DNA of 64,000 nucleotides. It comes from Didymella arachidicola. Its lineage: Eukaryota > Ascomycota > Dothideomycetes > Pleosporales > Didymellaceae. Shown piece by piece: positions 21,445-30,065 of this stretch. Below the pieces are notes generated by a model. That model made no database searches. It saw nothing but the letters and a program-made list of their open reading frames with translations, and was not told the DNA's origin. Location of the stretch: contig CM049985.1 in the NCBI GenBank assembly GCA_016630955.3, positions 1,364,001-1,428,000 of the forward strand. Direction: 5' to 3'. How positions within the stretch are numbered: position 1 is the stretch's first letter; each line of letters starts with the position of its first letter. A program made the position numbers and the translations under genes.

Positions 21445-22420
21445 TTAAATACGCTTTCTTTTGTGCAATTTACGTCGCGTAGCGGCTTCATTGGCTGCCC
21501 GAAGCTCAGCTATCTCCCTTTGCGCTAACACTAGCTTGTGCGCAATAATTGCTGCCTCCTTTGACACCTTCTCGAACGCTTCAACCATAGAAGTAGGTGA
21601 GCTGTCTACATGCCTCTGAATCCTCTTCTTTACAAGCGTTGATTGCGACCCAAATTCTAGGGTATTGCTTGGGGTTTGCGACTGCCAGGGCTCGTTATTT
21701 GAGGGGAGTGGTGGCGATGGAGTGCGCAGCTTCACATCCAGGGTCGATATGACCCGTTCTGGGTTAAACGGGACCAATCTGGCCCCTCAGAACCCTCCCT
21801 GGATGTTGCTAGGGGTTATAGCTTTCTTCTAAGCTGCTTTAAAGCATAGCAGGAACTCCTGCTTTGTAATGTGGTTAATCTAGTTATGTATAAGCTGATT
21901 AACCTTATCCCTGTACGCCTTCTTTAGAGGGCCAAAACAACCTACGTTAAGTAGCTGCAGGAGGTGCAACGAGTGCGCAGGCATGCATAGGGTTACAATC
22001 TTGTTGTCCTTGCAGTATTGCTTAAATTCTGCAGAGTTGTGGCTCCTATAACTATTAATAATTAGTAAACAGTAGGTGCTAACAGTATGCGTCTTTATAT
22101 GCCTGTTAAAGTGCTTTAACTAGTTAAAACTAAGCTTGTTGGTAGTCTAGCCGTTCTTAGAGATAGCAATAGTCTAATCTTAGGGCAGGTTGTCGTCCTT
22201 ATACCAGCTAGACTAGTGTTGGCAGGCTTTAAAGATAATGTAGGGCGGAATGGCCCATCCTGTGGCATTAATGCCCTTAATGACTGTTACCCACTCCCGG
22301 TTGCCTGGCTAGACCTGCTTTGCTCGTCCTGGCTTCTCTGCATCTGTGACAACGACTCTAGTAGATATCTAGCCCATCATGAAGCCTGTCTTGTCGAAGT
22401 TGTACGTGTCGTCGTCCTAG
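21445..22420 (-). pseudogene. Transposase of copy E3, C-terminal half, decayed
   Basis: The C-terminal piece (21445-21777) aligns with the tail of the intact transposases (TPSNTLEFGSQSTLVKKRIQ). Between about 21780 and 22200 many codons are changed by C-to-T or G-to-A. For example, 21866-21920 compared with 30930-30986 of the intact copy shows CCGGTTGTG turned into CTAGTTATG, which also creates stops. The final CCHC region upstream of 21440 is interrupted too. Not functional. Confidence 0.8.
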
Positions 22421-22882
22421 TGTTACGATCTCCGAGTTGCGAGGTACTGATAGGAAGCGGGGCATCGCTAAGGATGACAGCGTGTCACCAATCACGGGAC
22501 TCCGGGATGGCATCCCGCCAAGACGTGACCTCCGGGATGGCATGACCTCCGGGGATGGCACGACCTCCGGGATGGCAAGACCTCCGGGGATGGCACAACC
22601 CTTGGGATGACCTCCATTACCTTCACTATATAATCTAGTAGGAACACAACTCTTACAGTTCGTGTTCAATCCTAAGTTAAAGTTTGTCTTTGGATCTCAA
22701 ACCCAACCTTCGAGCTAGACAGTCTACTCTGTACTACTCATCGTTACCCTGCTCTCAAGACTGACAGATCGTATCTGTACACCTTATTGCAACCAACCCC
22801 TTCGGCTTCCTGTCACCGTACTCATCCCTGAGAACCAATAGAATTAGTGCTTACGAGCTTTGCTTAAAGTACGACTTCAACA
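22421..22882 (+). repeat. 5' long terminal repeat
   Basis: 462 bp. Contains a TATA element (TATATAA, 22627-22633) and a fourfold imperfect tandem repeat of a 17/18-bp unit at 22526-22595 (core GACCTCCGGGGATGGCA, with alternating 3 or 4 G). I saw no difference from the 3' LTR. Confidence 0.95.
22627..22633 (+). promoter_or_regulatory. TATA element of the retrotransposon LTR
   Basis: TATATAA in the middle of the LTR. It lies about 30-35 bases upstream of GTGTTCAA, the segment that could be at the transcript's 5' end. Confidence 0.5.
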
Positions 22883-22884
22883 TT

Positions 22885-22892
22885 TTGAACAC
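22885..22892 (+). other. Putative primer-binding site, self-priming type
   Basis: TTGAACAC lies two bases after the 5' LTR. It is the reverse complement of GTGTTCAA inside the LTR (22662-22669), just downstream of the TATA element. There is no TGG next to the LTR as needed for pairing with a tRNA 3' end. This resembles the self-priming of Tf1/sushi-type elements, where the mRNA 5' end folds onto the site. Only eight bases match, so the call is tentative. Confidence 0.4.
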
Positions 22893-22899
22893 CCCCAAG

Positions 22900-25152
22900 A
22901 TGAGTACTACCTCAGGATCCCGTGCTACCCCAAGCAACTCCAACGCATCACGCCGTACGGCTGATGACGATCTCGACATGGACGAGGAGGCAGCGGCGCC
23001 TGCCCCTACCAGTGTTTACCCAGTGGCTAAACCCGAGGCCTTTGATGGCACTCGCGACAAGCTGGAAGACTGGCTCATGAAGTTCGATCTGTTTTTCATG
23101 TTCCAAGGAGAACGCATCCCAGAGGAGAAACGTGTCACTTTTGTGAGTACGTTTATGAAGGATCGCGCGTTCACTTGGATTAAACCCTTTATTCGCCGTT
23201 ACCACGACGGAGCAAGCAACTCAGCAGACATCGACCCATGGATCGAGGACTTCGATCTGTTCAAGGAACAGATTCGCCAAGTATTTGGAGTACACAACGA
23301 ACCAACCATCGCCCGACGCGAGATTCAGCGCATCCGACAAACTGCGTCCGCTGCCGACTACGCTGCTAAGTTTCAGCAAGTAGCTACGTTCACCGGCTGG
23401 GACGACGTTGCACTGATGACCATGTTCAAACAAGGCCTTAAGCCTAAGGTCAAGGAAGAGCTCATGCGGACTGCCGCAGCTACCGATACCTTCGACGCAC
23501 TAGTAAACGAAGCGATCAGTATCGACGTCAAGCTCTACGACCTTCAACAAGAATTAAGAGAGGACCCTCGTGCGCGAGCCGTGACTCAAGTCGCTCGCCC
23601 ACCCCAGGCTCCACGCAACCAATGGCGCAACAACAACTACCGCCGTGGCCAACGTGGCGGCCCTTACCAAGCCAACATGGGACGCCGTGTCCACAACGAT
23701 ACGAACAGTGGATACTACGGTCCTGCAGCAATGGACCTCTCCAACATCAACAAAGGACCTGAACGATGGAATGAGAAAAAGAAGGGTAGTAACAACCGCG
23801 GTGATAAGTCTTCAGTGACTTGTTACGGCTGTGGCAAGACAGGCCACTACGCCCGCGACTGTCGCATGAAGAACAAAGTGACCAGACAGCTGAACATGCT
23901 GGCTCATGACGACAGCGGCGACCAAGAGTGGGAGGTCGTTACTAATGAGATGGGACGTCTCATGGAAGACCCCACTTCCGGACTTGACAACGACTACATC
24001 GAGGAGTCCGATGAGGATGCTCCAAGCAAGCAAATCCGGTCACCAACACCCTACCCTAAGGAAGAGTGGATTGACAATGATCCCCGTCAACACCATGTGG
24101 TAGAGTGCGACATTAAGGACGGCAGCGCTATTGTTGGCAAACGATACTACGATTCCTTTTTCCGGCTCAACGACAAGTACTATTCAAAGGAAGGGAAACG
24201 TTTAATTGTATGCGACAAAACGCAACATAGTCAGGACATGATGGTCTCGCGCGACCAATCCACCCAGACTCCTGTCTTCCAAGAACCTCAAGTACCAACG
24301 ATAAACTTGACCATTGTCAACAACATCCCAGAGCACAAGGGAGAAGCGTCCTCCGTTTCTATCCAGACACCAAGCCTACAGGATGTCGAGTCTGTCCGCG
24401 ATTGGATGACGGAAGAAAATATTCAACGGTCAAGACGGTACTTGCTCGGTGACCCCGAAGCACTTAAGAGATTCGACCAACAGGTAGCCAATGCACAGAA
24501 AACCAACAAAGAATGGCACACGGAAGACTTTATCCGCTGGAAAGAAAGCAACTCTGCAACTCAGCAACAGCTGGACGACTACAACTTATACGCTCGAAGT
24601 CGAGACGAACCCGACTTCGACCGACAGCCCGCTTTGCCAACGTCGAGCTATACGTCGAAGCTGTTCCAGGATATTCGAAACCCGTACCATCTTCGACTAC
24701 CACCTACGCAGTGCTACCACGAAGCCTGCGAAGACCACAGACAGTACAAACTGGACAGTGGATGGTTTCCGAGTAAGCCCGAGGGCTGCGAGGAATACTG
24801 GTGGGAATGTACGGATACCTATTGCGCAGAGCACTTGTGGGATAAACGCACGAATCTCCACTTTCCAGGAATTGAATGTGTGGAAGACATATTCAACATG
24901 CACATGGTCCAAAACGAGAGGTGCTACGGCCAAGAATGGGCTGAGTGCTTCCATCCGAAGTGCAGGAACCACGAGACGCTAAAACGCCTGAGCGGTTTCA
25001 TGCCCCAGGACGAGTCTTTTTTAGACATATGGCAAACGGACGCCAAGGACGACCCGGACGAGAGCTTTTTCTCAACGCAGTCCAGGGCTCCCGGAATCGA
25101 CGTCAGGATTCCAATGAGGCCCAGTCCCTCATCAAATTCCCTGTCGTGCTAG
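22900..25152 (+). CDS. Gag polyprotein of the gypsy element
   Basis: 750 residues from ATG at 22900, 17 bases past the LTR. Residues about 50-190 match a retrotransposon Gag capsid region (FDGTRDKLEDWLMKFDLFF, then RREIQRIRQTASAADYAAKF). A basic stretch precedes a CCHC knuckle at 23821-23862 (CYGCGKTGHYARDC). The remaining roughly 440 residues form an unusually long C-terminal extension with several Cys/His pairs near the end (CYHEACEDH, CFHPKCRNH). Gag forms the particle and packages the RNA. Pol is reached by minus-1 slippage at 25017-25023, about 43 codons before the Gag stop. Confidence 0.9.
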   Translation: MSTTSGSRATPSNSNASRRTADDDLDMDEEAAAPAPTSVYPVAKPEAFDGTRDKLEDWLMKFDLFFMFQGERIPEEKRVTFVSTFMKDRAFTWIKPFIRRYHDGASNSADIDPWIEDFDLFKEQIRQVFGVHNEPTIARREIQRIRQTASAADYAAKFQQVATFTGWDDVALMTMFKQGLKPKVKEELMRTAAATDTFDALVNEAISIDVKLYDLQQELREDPRARAVTQVARPPQAPRNQWRNNNYRRGQRGGPYQANMGRRVHNDTNSGYYGPAAMDLSNINKGPERWNEKKKGSNNRGDKSSVTCYGCGKTGHYARDCRMKNKVTRQLNMLAHDDSGDQEWEVVTNEMGRLMEDPTSGLDNDYIEESDEDAPSKQIRSPTPYPKEEWIDNDPRQHHVVECDIKDGSAIVGKRYYDSFFRLNDKYYSKEGKRLIVCDKTQHSQDMMVSRDQSTQTPVFQEPQVPTINLTIVNNIPEHKGEASSVSIQTPSLQDVESVRDWMTEENIQRSRRYLLGDPEALKRFDQQVANAQKTNKEWHTEDFIRWKESNSATQQQLDDYNLYARSRDEPDFDRQPALPTSSYTSKLFQDIRNPYHLRLPPTQCYHEACEDHRQYKLDSGWFPSKPEGCEEYWWECTDTYCAEHLWDKRTNLHFPGIECVEDIFNMHMVQNERCYGQEWAECFHPKCRNHETLKRLSGFMPQDESFLDIWQTDAKDDPDESFFSTQSRAPGIDVRIPMRPSPSSNSLSC
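25017..25023 (+). promoter_or_regulatory. Minus-1 ribosomal slippery heptamer T TTT TTA
   Basis: In the Gag frame the codons are TCT TTT TTA, exactly the X XXY YYZ arrangement of a minus-1 slippery site. Slipping back one base enters the Pol frame (GTC TTT TTT AGA), which is open from 24945. The site is inside the gag/pol overlap (24945-25152). I did not find a clear stimulatory stem-loop close downstream by eye. Confidence 0.7.
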
Positions 25153-28100
25153 AAGGCACCAGGATGACGGCATTGTTGGACTCAGGAGCACAAAGCAACT
25201 ATGTGTCTCAATCCGCTATCGCGCAAGCAGGCTTGCAGAAGCGAAGAAAGGAGGAACCATACCCTTTACGAGTAGCCAACGGAGAACCAATGCCAGGAGA
25301 GTCGACTGTGACCCACGAAGTGGTACAGCGACGTCTGAAAGTATTCAACCACGAGGAATTGATAAACCTAGATGTTCTGGGAACGGCCGCCCACGATATC
25401 ATATTAGGACTCCCTTGGTTAAGAGAGCACAATCCATGGATCGACTGGAAGAACCAGCGAATAACGCTCACGTGTCACGGATCAGGTACACCCGGACAGC
25501 GACCCGCGCAGCTCACGACGCAGCTGGTGGATGAGAAGGAGATCAACAACATCTCTTCGAACAAGACGCGCCAAGATAGAGCGGTCGACCGTGCAGATAC
25601 CGACCAGCCCCCGGATCACAAAGCGACGGTTAAGGAGAACAGTACAACTCCTGACATCCCGGATGAATACAGAGAGTTTATAGACCTCTTCCGCGATGAG
25701 AAGACTGCGAAGGCATTACCGCAGCACCAGGAATGGGACCACGAGATTAAGCTCGAGGAAGGCAAGAAGCCCCCATTCGGGCCAATATACCAGATGTCAG
25801 AAAAGGAACTTGAGGAGCTGCGCAACTACCTTAAGGAGAACCTCGACAAAGGATTCATTCGAGAATCAGAATCCCCAGCGGGATTTCCCGTTCTATTCGT
25901 ACCAAAGAAAGATGGCAAGCTACGACCTTGCATCGATTACCGAAAGCTCAACGATATCACGATCAAGAATCGTTACCCGCTACCGAACATCAGCGAACTT
26001 CAGGATCGGTTAGCAGGAGCACAGTACTTCACTGCGTTAGACTTAAGAGGAGCGTACAACCTCATCCGCATGAAGGAGGGCGAAGAATGGAAGACGGCGT
26101 TTAGAACCCGTTATGGTCATTACGAGTATTTGGTTATGCCGTTCGGGCTCACCAACGCACCAGCGACATGTCAAGCCCTAATCAACAACGTGCTAAGGGC
26201 ACACTTGGACATTACCGTGGTGGCGTACCTCGATGACATCCTAGTGTACAGCAAAACACTAGAAGAGCATGTCGAACACGTACGACAAGTGCTTGCCTGC
26301 CTAGGAGCAGCGCACCTACGCTTAAAACCCGAGAAGTGCGAGTGGCACAAGGAGGAAGTCGAATTCCTAGGGTTTGTAGTGGGACGATATGGAGTCAAGA
26401 TGAGCCAAGCAAAGATTCAGGTTGTGAAGGATTGGCCAACACCCAAAACCGTCAAGAACATCCAAGAGTTCCTTGGGTTTGTCAACTTCAACCGACGCTT
26501 CATCAAGGATTACTCCACGAAGGCCTTGCCGCTTACGAAACTTACGCGGAAGGACACACCCTTCAAGTGGGGCGAGGATCAGGACAAAGCTTTTGAAACG
26601 TTGAAACAGGCTTGTATAGATCCACCCACGTTGGTTACATTCAGGAGCGGAGAACCGCTACGAATGGAAACAGATGCCTCAGATCTGGCATTAGGAGCAT
26701 GCATCACACAGGAACGAGATGGTCAATGGCACCCGATTGCCTACTACTCACGCAAGTTCTCAGGACCCGAAGAACGATACGACGTACACGACAAAGAACT
26801 GCTCGCGATCGTATCTGCCCTAGAACATTGGCGAGTCTACGCTGAAAGTTGTTCGGAACTTACGATCTACACGGATCACAAAAACCTGGTACACTTCACG
26901 ACGACAAAGGTATTGAACAGACGACAAGTACGATGGTCCGAGACCCTCGGACAATACAAGTTCAAGATCCTCTATACACCAGGAAAGGACAACGGCAGAG
27001 CCGACGCACTCAGTCGACGACACGACCTCGCAGGATCCAAGACGATCAACGAATCGGCGATCCTTGGTATCAATAGCGACGGATCGTTAGGACCATCCCA
27101 GCAGCTCAACAATATGATGATAGTACGCCAAGAACATCATGTACCATCACAGGTACCAGAGGAACTGGAAGAAGAAGTCATAAGCAGTCACCACGATGAC
27201 CCGCTTCATGGACACCCCGGTATCACCAGAACAATGGAACTCATCAAGAGACATTACGAGTTCCCGAACATGCGCGACAAGGTCGCCAAGTTCATCAAGA
27301 ATTGCGTAAGCTGTCAACAGAACAAACACAGCACGCACGCCAAGTATGGAGAAGCACAGGCAATGGAGCCGCCAACGGCACCATGGACGAACATCACGAT
27401 GGATTTCGTTACACAGCTACCTGTTTCCAAGGATCCTGTAACAGGATACACCTACGACTCAATCTTCGTTGTAGTTGATCGATTCACGAAAGCCGCTGAG
27501 TTTGTGCCTTTCCGCCACAGCTACACTGCAGAGCAGCTCGCACGAGTATATCTGGATAGGATTGTTCGACACCACGGCATTTCCGAATCAATCATCAGCG
27601 ATAGAGACAAGTTGTTTACATCAAACTACTGGACCACGCTGTTAGCAGCTATTGGTACCAAGAAAAAACTGTCAACCGCGTATCATCCGCAGACGGATGG
27701 CCAAACGGAACGAGTGAACCAAACAATGGAGACGTACCTCCGCATTTACTGCAACCAGCAGCAAGACAACTGGGTCTCACTACTACCTATGGCACAAATC
27801 GCGTACAACAACAAATTGTCGGAAGCAACAGGCGTAACGCCGTTCTTTGCAAACCACGGGAGACACCCAAATCTCTTTACCAGATCATTGGACAGTAACA
27901 TTCAAACGGAATCAGCGATTAACTCAGTCAAAGCACTGAAGGAAGTACACAGAAAATCGCTCGATAACATCGCCAAAGCTCAGTCACAGAGCATCTCTTA
28001 TGTTAACAAGAAACGAAAAACGGCGCCTCTGCTAAAGGAGGGGGATAAAGTGTATCTCCTTACGAAAAACCTACGCACACGGCGACCAACGAAAAAACTG

Positions 28101-28523
28101 GACAAAGTCAAGGTCGGACCATTTTTCATTTCCAAGCAAATCAGCCCAGTCAACTATCGACTTGCGCTGCCCAAGGATGCAAAGATCCATCCAGTGTTCC
28201 ACATCTCGCTGTTGGAACCAGCCGACCCTAGAACGCCGATCCAGCAAGACTTTCACTACCAGGCAGACGGCCAGGACGAGTGGGAAGTCGAGAAAGTAAT
28301 TAAACATCGAAAAACCAAAAAAAACAACGAATACCTAGTCAAGTGGTTAGGATACCCAGACTCGGAAAACACGTGGGAACCAGAATCAAACCTCACGAAC
28401 TGCCGCCAGTTGCTGACGCAGTATCGAAATTCTGTGGCCAGTACGGCACAGGATCCACAGGGTTTCCAGCAAGAAAGTCAACAAAGAGTTGGTCAGACGA
28501 GAGACCAAAAGAAGAATCGTTAG
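25017..28523 (+). CDS. Pol polyprotein: protease, RT, RNase H, integrase, chromodomain
   Basis: Open frame 24945-28523, entered by frameshift at 25017 (about 1,168 residues). Order: aspartic protease with LLDSGAQSNYV (near 25179); reverse transcriptase with KKDGKLRPCIDYRKLN and the catalytic YLDD at 26225-26236; RNase H starting METDASDLALGACI; integrase with an HHCC zinc region (HGHPGITRTMELIKRHYEF, then CVSCQQNK) and the acidic triad in TMDFVTQLP, IISDRDKLF and QTDGQTERVNQ; and a C-terminal chromodomain (EWEVEKVIKHRKT, then YLVKWLGYPDSENTWEP). The chromodomain probably directs integration to marked chromatin. No stops or shifts are present. The 3' end overlaps the antisense gene by 131 bases. 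Confidence 0.93.
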   Translation, partial: FFRHMANGRQGRPGRELFLNAVQGSRNRRQDSNEAQSLIKFPVVLEGTRMTALLDSGAQSNYVSQSAIAQAGLQKRRKEEPYPLRVANGEPMPGESTVTHEVVQRRLKVFNHEELINLDVLGTAAHDIILGLPWLREHNPWIDWKNQRITLTCHGSGTPGQRPAQLTTQLVDEKEINNISSNKTRQDRAVDRADTDQPPDHKATVKENSTTPDIPDEYREFIDLFRDEKTAKALPQHQEWDHEIKLEEGKKPPFGPIYQMSEKELEELRNYLKENLDKGFIRESESPAGFPVLFVPKKDGKLRPCIDYRKLNDITIKNRYPLPNISELQDRLAGAQYFTALDLRGAYNLIRMKEGEEWKTAFRTRYGHYEYLVMPFGLTNAPATCQALINNVLRAHLDITVVAYLDDILVYSKTLEEHVEHVRQVLACLGAAHLRLKPEKCEWHKEEVEFLGFVVGRYGVKMSQAKIQVVKDWPTPKTVKNIQEFLGFVNFNRRFIKDYSTKALPLTKLTRKDTPFKWGEDQDKAFETLKQACIDPPTLVTFRSGEPLRMETDASDLALGACITQERDGQWHPIAYYSRKFSGPEERYDVHDKELLAIVSALEHWRVYAESCSELTIYTDHKNLVHFTTTKVLNRRQVRWSETLGQYKFKILYTPGKDNGRADALSRRHDLAGSKTINESAILGINSDGSLGPSQQLNNMMIVRQEHHVPSQVPEELEEEVISSHHDDPLHGHPGITRTMELIKRHYEFPNMRDKVAKFIKNCVSCQQNKHSTHAKYGEAQAMEPPTAPWTNITMDFVTQLPVSKDPVTGYTYDSIFVVVDRFTKAAEFVPFRHSYTAEQLARVYLDRIVRHHGISESIISDRDKLFTSNYWTTLLAAIGTKKKLSTAYHPQTDGQTERVNQTMETYLRIYCNQQQDNWVSLLPMAQIAYNNKLSEATGVTPFFANHGRHPNLFTRSLDSNIQTESAINSVKALKEVHRKSLDNIAKAQSQSISYVNKKRKTAPLLKEGDKVYLLTKNLRTRRPTKKLDKVKVGPFFISKQISPVNYRLALPKDAKIHPVFHISLLEPADPRTPIQQDFHYQADGQDEWEVEKVIKHRKTKKNNEYLVKWLGYPDSENTWEPESNLTNCRQLLTQYRNSVASTAQDPQGFQQESQQRVGQTRDQKKNR

Positions 28524-28989
28524 CCTGTAACCAGCCAGGATCAGCCCAAGGATCGGAGACAAGGGGGCCGGTAGCGGTACTCGAACTTTCCGCCTCTTGC
28601 GCCTGATCTTGCGCTTTCAGCAGCGCCAAATCACGACGCGCAAATTGACGCTCACGATTCTCAACCTCCGCCAGCTCTAGACGAAGACGAGAAGTCTCAG
28701 CCTCTGCACGAAGGAGTGCGAGTCGCTTCTCTTCTTTCTCCTGCTCAACCTTTTCCCATTCCCCTTCAGGAACAAACAAGCTACACTCCGCCTTCACGGA
28801 GATGCAGCCAGCACATCGACCAGTAGCGGTATCGACAAAACACCGAAAGTTCTTTTCTTCACACCTTTTACAACGGAACGCCATTTCTAGCGAACGCTCT
28901 TGAACGCGACGAGCACGAGCACGACGCTCCTCAGTGGACGACTGCGAGCGCGGGCCTCGCGGCTTTCGTGTTCCGGAATCCTTCGGCAT
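28393..28989 (-). CDS. Antisense accessory gene of the gypsy element, Zn2Cys6-like plus coiled coil
   Basis: 198 codons on the strand opposite gag/pol, between the Pol end and the 3' LTR, overlapping the last 131 bases of pol tail to tail. It starts at a true ATG. Residues 1-38 are strongly basic. The next segment has six cysteines spaced C-X2-C-X6-C-X8-C-X2-C-X6-C (CKRC, C, CAGC, C), which satisfies the Gal4-type Zn(II)2Cys6 consensus. A Glu/Lys/Arg/Leu-rich coiled coil follows (about residues 75-130), then an acidic, hydrophobic tail. Architecture suggests a DNA-binding dimer, but the loop between cysteines 2 and 3 is less basic than in classical members. Function in the element is unknown. 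A cysteine motif of other role is the alternative. Confidence 0.7.
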   Translation of the reverse strand: MPKDSGTRKPRGPRSQSSTEERRARARRVQERSLEMAFRCKRCEEKNFRCFVDTATGRCAGCISVKAECSLFVPEGEWEKVEQEKEEKRLALLRAEAETSRLRLELAEVENRERQFARRDLALLKAQDQAQEAESSSTATGPLVSDPWADPGWLQANDSSFGLSSDQLFVDFLAGNPVDPVPYWPQNFDTASATGGSS

Positions 28990-29037
28990 GGTTAGGGAGG
29001 CTATGGAACTTCATAAGGAGACGACCTACGAACAGTA

Positions 29038-29043
29038 CTTATA
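29038..29043 (-). promoter_or_regulatory. TATA-like box of the antisense gene
   Basis: TATAAG on the minus strand, 49 bases before the ATG at 28989. This suggests the antisense gene has its own promoter separate from the LTR. Confidence 0.4.
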
Positions 29044-29103
29044 GGACGGGACCTACCCTGCGACCCACGGCACGGATAAACGATATATCGAGGACGATAT
29101 GCT

Positions 29104-29119
29104 GAGAGGGGAGAGGTAG
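29104..29119 (+). other. Polypurine tract
   Basis: GAGAGGGGAGAGGTAG ends directly at the 3' LTR (15 of 16 purines), the usual place for priming plus-strand synthesis. Confidence 0.7.
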
Positions 29120-29581
29120 TGTTACGATCTCCGAGTTGCGAGGTACTGATAGGAAGCGGGGCATCGCTAAGGATGACAGCGTGTCACCAATCACGGGACT
29201 CCGGGATGGCATCCCGCCAAGACGTGACCTCCGGGATGGCATGACCTCCGGGGATGGCACGACCTCCGGGATGGCAAGACCTCCGGGGATGGCACAACCC
29301 TTGGGATGACCTCCATTACCTTCACTATATAATCTAGTAGGAACACAACTCTTACAGTTCGTGTTCAATCCTAAGTTAAAGTTTGTCTTTGGATCTCAAA
29401 CCCAACCTTCGAGCTAGACAGTCTACTCTGTACTACTCATCGTTACCCTGCTCTCAAGACTGACAGATCGTATCTGTACACCTTATTGCAACCAACCCCT
29501 TCGGCTTCCTGTCACCGTACTCATCCCTGAGAACCAATAGAATTAGTGCTTACGAGCTTTGCTTAAAGTACGACTTCAACA
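29120..29581 (+). repeat. 3' long terminal repeat
   Basis: 462 bp, aligned by eye over its whole length with the 5' LTR without a difference. The 17/18-bp tandem array lies at about 29225-29294. Confidence 0.95.
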
Positions 29582-29586
29582 CCTAG

Positions 29587-30065
29587 ATGCTATACTTGGC
29601 TTTAGTATTAGCTACAAGGTTGAACCAGCCCTGTATGATCTTAGGATCCTTACAGAGGGCTCGCTTGTAGTCGTACTTGCGATTGAACACCACTTTAAGC
29701 TCCTCCTGACGCGAAACGAACGTGCTGGCCCAGTTTGAGCCAACAGGGGCCAAACCGCGCTCTTTCCGCAGAGAATTGGCGATATCAGTCACATCTGCGA
29801 GCCGGGGGGGTCGTCCTTGCTTAGCTAGCTCAATTATATGCGTAACAATCACCTGCTCCTCAGCGCTGGTTAGATTCTGTAGGTTGGCCATAGTATCTAC
29901 CCTTGAAGGTCGTCCAACGCGTCGATGGTGTAGTGTAGTTCGAGAGACTCTGTAGATAGCTGCAGCGCGTCGCTCTGAGAGATTCGCGTCTTGTTTGAGA
30001 GCTAGAAGTGCAAGCTGTACCTGACGCTCGTTTGACGCGTTAAAGTGTGCTTGTTGGGGTGGCAT
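29587..30065 (-). pseudogene. Transposase of copy E3, N-terminal part
   Basis: About 160 codons from ATG at 30065 with the helix-turn-helix and CENP-B-like regions (LSERRAAAIYRVSRTTLHHR). The frame is clean up to the point where the gypsy element is inserted. It lacks the catalytic core, which lies decayed on the other side of the retroelement. Confidence 0.85.

Larger units (their letters stand above)
22421..29581 (+). mobile_element. Complete Ty3/gypsy chromovirus-type LTR retrotransposon
   Basis: 7,161 bp with two 462-bp LTRs that look identical by eye, each starting TGTTACG and ending CAACA. A 5-bp target duplication CCTAG flanks it (22416-22420 and 29582-29586). Gag, then Pol in the minus-1 frame (protease, reverse transcriptase, RNase H, integrase with chromodomain), a polypurine tract and an extra antisense gene are all present and uninterrupted. 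Gene order protease-RT-RH-integrase and the C-terminal chromodomain identify a fungal chromovirus. It interrupts pogo copy E3. Identical LTRs imply a recent insertion. Confidence 0.95.

Noticed and set aside
25090..25115. Stem-loop GGAATC/GATTCC as frameshift stimulator
   Set aside because: About 70 bases downstream of the slippery heptamer, too far for the usual 5-9 base spacer.
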